Shown one piece after another: positions 5,161 to 10,989 of a stretch of DNA of 10,989 bases. The notes beneath the pieces were generated by a model. It did no database searches, had not been told where the DNA came from, and was given only the letters and a program-made list of their open reading frames with translations. Origin of the DNA: CAINVV01 sp036508555 (lineage in GTDB: Bacteria > Bacteroidota > Bacteroidia > Bacteroidales > Prolixibacteraceae); NCBI GenBank assembly GCA_036508555.1, contig DATCHD010000020.1, positions 1 to 10,989 of the forward strand, given 5' to 3'. The translations under genes and the position numbers were made by a program. Numbering within the stretch: the stretch's first letter is position 1; every line of letters begins with the position of its first letter.

Positions 5161-7550
5161 CAAATATTATAAATAATCGCAAAGCTGCAGGTTCCCTTGT
5201 TACCTGTAACACTCTATGTTTGAATGAAGATGTGTCCAGCCCATCGTTTGTTAATTTCAGTCATTTTGAGGAGATCCTTGGACTTGTTAAACCAGAATAC
5301 CTTGAAATTTCCTCAAGCAACAACAATCAAATATCTCAGGAACCAACGTGTGCACTTGCTGAAATATTAGTTATAACATCTTATCCGCCAAGGGAATGTA
5401 GTATAGCAACCTATTCTCAGGATTTGATTAAAGCGATCAACAACAAATTCAGTAATTCATTATCGATCAAAGTATGTGCCCTGGAATCAAGTGAGACAAA
5501 TTATACCTATCCGGGAGAAGTAAAGTATGTTCTTAAAACATCCATAGCAGCTGAATATGAAATACTGGCAGGAAAAATTAATTTTAACAACCGTATCAAA
5601 CTTGTCCTGATCCAGCATGAGTTTGGACTATTCAAAGTACAGGAAAATGCGTTTCTACAATTTCTATTCGAACTTTCAAAGCCTGTAGTGATTGTTTTTC
5701 ACACCGTATTACCTCATCCTGATGAACAGCTAAAATCAAAAATTAAAAATATTGCGGCTATATGCCAGTCGGTCATTGTTATGACCAATAGCTCAGCAGA
5801 TATTTTGACGAACGAATATGAAGTATCCAGTCAAAAAATATCAATGATTGCCCATGGTACCCACTTGGTTCCCCATCTAAGCGAACAGTTTTTAAAACTA
5901 AAATATGGGTTATCAAATCGGAAGGTTCTTACCACATTTGGTCTGCTAAGCTCAGGAAAGGGTATTGAGACCACTTTAGAAGCATTACCTGCAATTGTCA
6001 GACAGTGCCCGGACGTCATGTTTCTGGCAATGGGTAAAACACATCCTGAAGTTGTGAAAACGGATGGTGAACAATACCGGGACATGCTGGAGCAAAAGGT
6101 AAAAGATTACGGACTTGAGAATCATGTCAGGTTTATCAATAAATATCTTGCATTGCCGGAATTGTTAGAATATTTGCAACTCACAGATATCTACTTATTT
6201 ACCGCAAACGATCCCAATCAGGCAGTGAGCGGCACTTTTGCCTATGCGATGAGTTGCGGATGCCCCATCATTTCTACCCCCATTCCTCATGCCAGGGAAG
6301 TATTGACTCCTGATACAGGTATAATTTTTGATTTTCGCAATGCGGATCAACTGGCCGAAAGTGTTGTCCAATTACTCAATGATGATTCGCTCCGTAAGAG
6401 TATCATTGTAAATGTTTTACAGAAAATTGTCTCCACTTCCTGGGAAAATTCAGCGGTGGCACACGCTGTGTTATTTGGGAAATTCGCCAATAACAAAAAA
6501 ACATTGCTATATAATCTTCCGATCATCAACCTGGATCATCTAAATAAGATGACTACTGAGAAAGGAATCCTTCAGTTTTCAAAAATCAATCAACCGGATA
6601 TTGAATCAGGGTATACACTGGATGATAATGCTAGGGCACTGATAGCTCAGTGTATGTATTTTAAATTAACGGGCGACGAAAAGAGTCTCTTTTACATTCA
6701 AAAATACCTCAATTTTATCAGGTTTTGCCAACAACCAGGAGGTGACTTTTTAAATTACGTAAACAAAGAGAACCATTTTACGGATCAAAACAAGAGTGTC
6801 AATTTAGACGATTCCAATGGACGGGCTATTTGGGCCCTGGGGTTTCTGATCTCATTGATTGATCTACTACCTGCAAAATTAATTCTCGAAGCCGACAGGA
6901 TCCTGAATAAATCCATTCATAACATGCAGCATGTGCATTCTACCCGTGCCATGGCATTTGCCATCAAAGGTTTATACTATTATTATCATACCATCAGATC
7001 GAACGAAATCCTAATATTAATAAAAACCCTGGCCAACCGCCTTGTTCAAATGTATAAACACGAATCCGTGCAAACATGGAACTGGTTTGAAGGTTATCTC
7101 ACCTATGCCAACAGTATCCTGCCGGAGGCCATGTTATATACCTGGTTGCTGACAGGAGAAAAAATCTACAAGGAGATTGCCATTTCATCTCTTAATTTTC
7201 TGCTGTCCCATACTTTCAATGAAAACTATATCGAGGTGATTTCAAACAGAAAATGGTTGCTGAAGGGAGAAGAAGCAGATCAATTCGGCGAACAACCAAT
7301 CGATGTAGCCTATACGATTATGACATTAAGTAAATTCTATGACGTATTGGCAAATGAAGAAATCCGTAAAAAAATGCAAACAGCTTTCGACTGGTTTCTT
7401 GGGAATAACCGCTTACAACAAATTGTATATAATCCCTGTACCGGAGGTTGTTACGATGGATTAGAGGAGACTCATGTGAACCTCAATCAGGGCGCTGAGT
7501 CAACGATAAGTTACCTCATGGCAAGATTAACTATTGAAAAGTATAAATAG
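5157..7550 (+). CDS. GT4 glycosyltransferase fused to an (alpha/alpha)6-type domain
   Basis: This 797-residue protein has three parts. Residues 1-66 have no recognised fold. Residues about 68-440 are a GT-B glycosyltransferase of the GT4 type, with ITSYPPRECSIATY at the N-lobe start, FGLLSSGKGIETTLEALPAI, and the donor-lobe segment AYAMSCGCPIISTPIPHA. Residues about 450-797 are all-helical with repeated acidic and aromatic motifs: DDNAR (489-493), LDDSNGRAIWALG (550-562), WNWFEGY (641-647) and GEQPID (711-716). These resemble six-hairpin glycosidase-like toroids. The usual EX7E motif of GT4 enzymes is replaced: Gln355 and Tyr363 sit at the two Glu positions, a variant seen in a GT4 subgroup with the SGT-AYAM pattern. 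No signal peptide is seen, so it is probably cytosolic. It probably transfers a sugar to a glycan or small acceptor. It is translationally coupled to the permease before it. Confidence 0.85.
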   Translation: MTNIINNRKAAGSLVTCNTLCLNEDVSSPSFVNFSHFEEILGLVKPEYLEISSSNNNQISQEPTCALAEILVITSYPPRECSIATYSQDLIKAINNKFSNSLSIKVCALESSETNYTYPGEVKYVLKTSIAAEYEILAGKINFNNRIKLVLIQHEFGLFKVQENAFLQFLFELSKPVVIVFHTVLPHPDEQLKSKIKNIAAICQSVIVMTNSSADILTNEYEVSSQKISMIAHGTHLVPHLSEQFLKLKYGLSNRKVLTTFGLLSSGKGIETTLEALPAIVRQCPDVMFLAMGKTHPEVVKTDGEQYRDMLEQKVKDYGLENHVRFINKYLALPELLEYLQLTDIYLFTANDPNQAVSGTFAYAMSCGCPIISTPIPHAREVLTPDTGIIFDFRNADQLAESVVQLLNDDSLRKSIIVNVLQKIVSTSWENSAVAHAVLFGKFANNKKTLLYNLPIINLDHLNKMTTEKGILQFSKINQPDIESGYTLDDNARALIAQCMYFKLTGDEKSLFYIQKYLNFIRFCQQPGGDFLNYVNKENHFTDQNKSVNLDDSNGRAIWALGFLISLIDLLPAKLILEADRILNKSIHNMQHVHSTRAMAFAIKGLYYYYHTIRSNEILILIKTLANRLVQMYKHESVQTWNWFEGYLTYANSILPEAMLYTWLLTGEKIYKEIAISSLNFLLSHTFNENYIEVISNRKWLLKGEEADQFGEQPIDVAYTIMTLSKFYDVLANEEIRKKMQTAFDWFLGNNRLQQIVYNPCTGGCYDGLEETHVNLNQGAESTISYLMARLTIEKYK

Positions 7551-7561
7551 TAATCAAAAAC

Positions 7562-8185
7562 ATGGAAGAAAAGCCAAGGCGTGTTGCAGTGATTGTTGCT
7601 CATCCGGATGATGAAACTTTGTGGGCAGGAGGAATGATTCTTTCACATCCTGAGTGGAACTGGTTTATTGTTTGTCTATGCCGTCGCAGTGACATGGAAC
7701 GGGCCTCCAAATTTGGCAAGGCAGTTAAGATTCTTAGTGCCAAGGGGATCATGGGTGACCTCGATGATGGTCCAATCCAAATACCGTTGGATGAAAGTGA
7801 AGTAGAAAACAGTATCATGGAGTTATTACCAGAGAAACATTATGATTTGCTGATTACCCACAATATTACCGGAGAATATACAAGGCACCTCAGGCATGAG
7901 GAGATAAGCAAAGCTGTTATAAAGCTTTGGCAGAATGGAAAAATTAGTGCCAGCGAGCTATGGACATTCGCCTACGAAGATGGCAACAAAGCATATTTTC
8001 CTATTGCCATCGGAAAGGCATCAGTTTTTAAGCAACTGCCTCAAAACATCTGGAACAAAAAATACAACATTATAACAGAAACATACGGTTTTGATCAGAA
8101 CAGCTGGGAAGCCAAAACAGTACCTCATGCTGAAGCATTCTGGCAATTCAAGGATCATATTCAAGCCAAAGGTTGGCTTTATTAA
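7562..8185 (+). CDS. PIG-L/LmbE-like deacetylase
   Basis: This 207-residue protein is of the usual family length. The zinc site motif AHPDDE is at residues 13-18 (His14, Asp16, Asp17) after a beta-strand VAVIVAHP. The second zinc motif THNITGEYTRHLRHEE is at about 99-114, with His109 or His112 as the third metal ligand. The family removes N-acetyl groups from amino-sugar residues, as in GPI and mycothiol biosynthesis, and some members act on other acyl amides. Between two glycosyltransferase genes (11 bp after the first, 17 bp before the second), it most likely deacetylates an N-acetylated sugar intermediate. No signal peptide is seen, which points to a cytosolic step. The exact substrate is unknown. 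Confidence 0.9.
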   Translation: MEEKPRRVAVIVAHPDDETLWAGGMILSHPEWNWFIVCLCRRSDMERASKFGKAVKILSAKGIMGDLDDGPIQIPLDESEVENSIMELLPEKHYDLLITHNITGEYTRHLRHEEISKAVIKLWQNGKISASELWTFAYEDGNKAYFPIAIGKASVFKQLPQNIWNKKYNIITETYGFDQNSWEAKTVPHAEAFWQFKDHIQAKGWLY

Positions 8186-8202
8186 ATATAACATAAATAT
8201 CT

Positions 8203-9345
8203 ATGAAAGTATTGGTCATGTATGATTACCCTCCATCCCCCGGAGGGCTTGCGACCCAGGGAGACCTTCTATACAGGGGACTTCTTGAAATGGGTGTTGA
8301 TGCCCACGCTGTTCATTACGAATCAGCACAGGAAAAAGAGTGGTACTATCGCTGGTTTGAACCGGATGTTGTTGTTGGAGTAGGATACTGGGGCCACACG
8401 CCGCAATTGGTGCTACATCCCCAGCGATACGGGATCCAGCCAGTCCCCTGGTTGGTGGCAGATGGTTATATCGCGAATTATCAGGAAGTATTGAATACGC
8501 TACCCCTGATATTGGTAACATCCAACTGGGTAAAAGAAATGTATGTACGGGATGGCATCCACGGAGACCGGATTGAGGTGCTTCCAGTGGGATGTGATAC
8601 AGATTCTTTTGTCCCTTTCAGCAAGGACGATCCGAAAATTCAGTCTGTTCGCGAAGCACTCGGTATTTCACCCGATCAGTTGATGATCCTAACTGTTGGA
8701 GGAGATGCTGCATCAAAAGGCGCGCAGGAAGTTATGCAGGCACTTGCAATAATAGATGCTAAAGCGCCCGACTGGAAATATATCTGCAAAGTTTGGCCTC
8801 AGCCCCGCACCAAGGCTCAAAACCTGATCGATTTGGAAATGGCAACACAATTGGGAATCGAAAAAAATGTCCTATACACAACCAATACCATTTCCAGAAC
8901 TTTCATGCCTTATCTGGTTGGGGCTTGTGATATTTATGCAGCCCCATCGCGACTCGAAGGCTTTGGAATGCCACAAGTGGAAGCAGGTGCCTGCGGAAAA
9001 CCTGTTGTAAGCATCAAGGCCATGGGAATGCTGGATACACTGATTCATGGCGAAACGGCATTTCTGGCTGAGATAGCGCAACGAATTGTTGTGAATGAAG
9101 TAATGCTCGGAGGTGAATCAGGTTTTGAAGATAAGCACAGGTTGGTATTCGAAGTTCCACGAACTGTGGATTACCGCGCAAATGTTCAGGATATAGCCCG
9201 CTATCTGATGATTCTTATGAATGATACGGCGTTGCGTGAAAAAATGGGAAAAGCCGGCAGAGAACGTGTCGTAGCAAATTTTGATTACCGCGTTGTTGCA
9301 AAACGGTTTGTGCAGATCATCAACGAAAAATTGGGAATAAACTGA
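8203..9345 (+). CDS. GT4 family glycosyltransferase (canonical EX7E)
   Basis: This is a 380-residue GT-B fold enzyme. The N-terminal strand and Gly-rich loop MKVLVMYDYPPSPGGLATQG match the acceptor lobe. The hinge segment VLPVGCDTDSFVP leads to the donor lobe with ILTVGGDAASKGAQEVMQAL. The canonical EX7E motif EGFGMPQVE spans residues 252-260, followed by AGACGKPVVS. All features are those of an active retaining GT4 transferase using a nucleotide sugar. Donor and acceptor cannot be told from the sequence. It starts at an ATG 17 bp after the deacetylase gene and is followed 15 bp later by the glycosidase gene, in one operon. Confidence 0.9.
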   Translation: MKVLVMYDYPPSPGGLATQGDLLYRGLLEMGVDAHAVHYESAQEKEWYYRWFEPDVVVGVGYWGHTPQLVLHPQRYGIQPVPWLVADGYIANYQEVLNTLPLILVTSNWVKEMYVRDGIHGDRIEVLPVGCDTDSFVPFSKDDPKIQSVREALGISPDQLMILTVGGDAASKGAQEVMQALAIIDAKAPDWKYICKVWPQPRTKAQNLIDLEMATQLGIEKNVLYTTNTISRTFMPYLVGACDIYAAPSRLEGFGMPQVEAGACGKPVVSIKAMGMLDTLIHGETAFLAEIAQRIVVNEVMLGGESGFEDKHRLVFEVPRTVDYRANVQDIARYLMILMNDTALREKMGKAGRERVVANFDYRVVAKRFVQIINEKLGIN

Positions 9346-9360
9346 TTTGAAAATGTGAAT

Positions 9361-10554
9361 ATGGAAAACCGGCAAGAGATCGAAGAAGCGAAAACGGCTG
9401 CACTTGAAGTGCTGCTGCACAATTCCCACGGACCCTATTTTGGACTGCCGCGTACTGCAGGTTGGGGCTATCCGGAACCATATACCAGAGATTTGATGTT
9501 TTCCATTTTGGGCATAGCTGTAACCGGAAATATAAAATTACTCGGAAGCATCAGAAAAGTGCTGGAAACATTGGCAGAAAACCAAACACGCCTTGGTCAC
9601 ATCCCTTCGTTGGTGCATGACAAGGAAGACCGTGGATCCAGCGATACCACTCCATTGTTTTTGATGGCAGTTGGCATTTACAGAAAAGTATCGGCTGTAC
9701 CGGATTTTTTAACTGAAGCAGTTGAAAAAGCGCTGATCTGGATGGAATATCAAAGTCCGTCTGATCGCTATCTTGTTGCTCAGCAACCAACCAGCGACTG
9801 GCGTGATGAGCAATGGGTAACTGGCTATGGTCTGTTTGTAAATACCGTCGTATACAGTTCTCTCAGGCTCCTGAACAAACACGAAAGAGCAGACAGTATT
9901 CAACGCGAGATGGATCGGTTTACCATCACCGGCGGAATAGGTCACCACCATGTTCACGAAGGTCTTGTGGTTAAGCACAAACCCTATTATGCTTTTTGGT
10001 CTTACAAAATTTACAGCAGTGAGCGGTTCGATCTGCTGGGGAATACGCTTGCCATTCTTTCCGGATTGGCTTCTCCTACGAGAGCCAATGAGATGATTTC
10101 CTGGATCGAAGAGGAGTGCGCAGGTATGCGCCAAAGAGGAGAATTGGCCTTAAATCTTCCACCAAATTTTTTCCCTTTTATTCAACCCCGGGATCCCGAC
10201 TGGCTTCCCAGATATGAAATCTATAATAATCCGGGAGAGTACCATAATGGAGGTATCTGGCCTTTTATTTGTGGGCTTTATGTGGCAGCCCTGGTTGCTG
10301 CAAAAAGATATAAACTCGCAAAGGAGAAGCTTGTGGCACTTACACATTGTATAAAAATCTCTAATACCGGGAATGTCAACTATGGATTTAACGAATGGAT
10401 AAAAGCTCAGGATGGAAAACCAATGGGGCAGGACTGGCAAACGTGGAGTGCTGCCCTTTATCTCTATGCAGCAAAATGTGTTGAGGAGAATGAGACCCCT
10501 TTTTTTAATGATATACGCAACTTTCCAACTGAGCCTCCATCCGCTTCATATTAA
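9361..10554 (+). CDS. GH100/debranching-enzyme-like (alpha/alpha)6 glycosidase
   Basis: This 397-residue all-helical protein has the motifs of the (alpha/alpha)6 glycosidases near GH100 and amylo-alpha-1,6-glucosidase. PYTRDLMFS is at about 40-48. GSSDTTPLFLMAV has Asp95 at the place of the catalytic Asp of GH100 invertases (by eye against the DSGLWW motif). YHNGGIWPF is at 294-302. EWIKAQDGKPMGQDWQTWSAALYLYA has Glu345 at the place of the second catalytic residue. These matches are from memory of GH100 enzymes, not an alignment. The first in-frame start is a GTG at 9355; the ATG at 9361 is preferred as the stronger start codon. No signal peptide is visible, so a cytosolic substrate is likely. 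It may trim or recycle the product of the adjacent glycosyltransferases; sucrose hydrolysis is possible but unproven. Confidence 0.75.
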   Translation: MENRQEIEEAKTAALEVLLHNSHGPYFGLPRTAGWGYPEPYTRDLMFSILGIAVTGNIKLLGSIRKVLETLAENQTRLGHIPSLVHDKEDRGSSDTTPLFLMAVGIYRKVSAVPDFLTEAVEKALIWMEYQSPSDRYLVAQQPTSDWRDEQWVTGYGLFVNTVVYSSLRLLNKHERADSIQREMDRFTITGGIGHHHVHEGLVVKHKPYYAFWSYKIYSSERFDLLGNTLAILSGLASPTRANEMISWIEEECAGMRQRGELALNLPPNFFPFIQPRDPDWLPRYEIYNNPGEYHNGGIWPFICGLYVAALVAAKRYKLAKEKLVALTHCIKISNTGNVNYGFNEWIKAQDGKPMGQDWQTWSAALYLYAAKCVEENETPFFNDIRNFPTEPPSASY

Positions 10555-10574
10555 ACCAGACGGGAAGCAGATGC

Positions 10575-10590
10575 CGGAAACCTTTCCGTT
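10575..10590 (+). terminator. Short hairpin after the glycan operon, possible terminator
   Basis: CGGAA (10575-10579) and TTCCG (10584-10588) pair around the loop ACCT, with only two Ts before the sequence turns mixed. It lies 20 bp after the stop of the last operon gene and before the eRF1-like gene. The stem is short and the T-run poor, so it may only be a weak or partial terminator. Confidence 0.3.
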
Positions 10591-10629
10591 TGGAATGTAA
10601 AATTTCAATATAAAAATAACTTTAAAGAC

Positions 10630-10989
10630 ATGAAAAAACAAACTGGCATCTGGATTGACACCTCAAAAGCAATCATTGTAACTTTTACCGATGGTAAAGA
10701 ACATATAACAGAAATCGAATCTAACATTGAAAACCGTATTTACCATGAAAAAGAAGGCGACAAAGGAGCCATCATGGGAAGCCACCATCTTAATAGCGAA
10801 AGGACATTTGATGAAAGAAAAGAACACCAGTTCGACCATTTTCTCAACGATGTTTTATCGCACATCAAAGAATCCGATGAACTCTATGTTTTCGGTCCAT
10901 CAGAAACCAAAATAAAACTAAAACAAAAGATAGATGATGGAAAAATCATTGCAGACAACAAACTAAAATCCGTTGAAACAGCCGACAGT
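10630..10989 (+). CDS. eRF1-like (baeRF-type) protein, 3' truncated by the window
   Basis: An open frame of 120 codons runs from the ATG at 10630 to the right edge without a stop. It begins MKKQTGIWIDTSKAIIVTFTDG, the opening beta-strand pattern of bacterial eRF1-domain-like proteins (labelled translational machinery or host-attachment proteins in databases). A charged middle with GSHHLNSERTFDERK and the strand-helix segment ELYVFGPSETKIKLKQKI follow, the latter resembling the core fold of that superfamily. The end visible at VETADS suggests a protein of roughly 130-150 residues. Members are thought to act on ribosomes or tRNA, but this has not been shown for this branch. The gap from the previous gene is 75 bp and it probably has its own transcription. 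No copy of the composite promoter was found before it. Confidence 0.65.
   Translation, partial: MKKQTGIWIDTSKAIIVTFTDGKEHITEIESNIENRIYHEKEGDKGAIMGSHHLNSERTFDERKEHQFDHFLNDVLSHIKESDELYVFGPSETKIKLKQKIDDGKIIADNKLKSVETADS

Noticed and set aside
7562..9345. BshB/BshA bacillithiol pair (PIG-L plus GT4)
   Set aside because: The deacetylase motif context and the surrounding genes (GT fusion, GH100-like) do not fit, and no BshC-like gene is present. The resemblance is only at family level.
9709..10134. 141-codon open frame on the minus strand
   Set aside because: It lies wholly inside and antisense to the GH100-like gene, whose motifs are clear, and its translation shows no recognisable domain pattern.

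Overview
The window looks like chromosomal DNA from a Bacteroidota bacterium, most likely a Cytophagia, Chitinophagia or Sphingobacteriia type. The reasons are the low-to-moderate GC content, start codons mostly without Shine-Dalgarno sequences, promoter boxes of the Bacteroidota TAnnTTTG type, and protein families (a Thivi_2564-type small membrane protein, CsbD, YtxH, a holin-X-like protein) that often cluster in this phylum. All supported genes lie on the + strand. No rRNA, tRNA, CRISPR array, insertion sequence or prophage core was seen.

Left part (1-3141): the tail of an unidentified membrane protein (1-117) is followed by two small membrane proteins (241-426, 436-630), a long GH130-family glycosidase/phosphorylase (770-2359), a CsbD-like stress protein (2516-2701) and a YtxH-domain protein (2809-3141). 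Three of these transcription units begin with the same 66-bp composite promoter (151-216, 2414-2479, 2703-2768). It has a 16-bp box, a second TGTAAC box exactly 21 bp after the first, and a YAnnTTTG -7 element 21 bp after that. The spacing is identical in all three copies, so the small stress-type genes very probably form one regulon under one activator.

Right part (3278-10554): seven genes are packed with gaps of 17 bp or less or 4-bp overlaps, as in a single operon. They are a holin-X-like membrane protein, a conserved unknown protein, an AI-2E/PerM-family permease, a GT4 glycosyltransferase fused to an (alpha/alpha)6-type domain, a PIG-L/LmbE-like deacetylase, a second GT4 glycosyltransferase with a canonical EX7E motif, and a GH100/debranching-enzyme-like glycosidase. 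A probable terminator separates this operon from a truncated eRF1-like (baeRF-type) gene that runs off the right edge (10630-10989).

Taken together, the window reads as a stress-linked envelope or saccharide locus. Small envelope-stress proteins sit beside a cassette with two glycosyltransferases, two glycoside-active enzymes, a deacetylase and a permease that might handle the product. The identity of the saccharide cannot be read from the sequence. The shared promoter and the permease-glycosyltransferase translational coupling are the most interesting signals.
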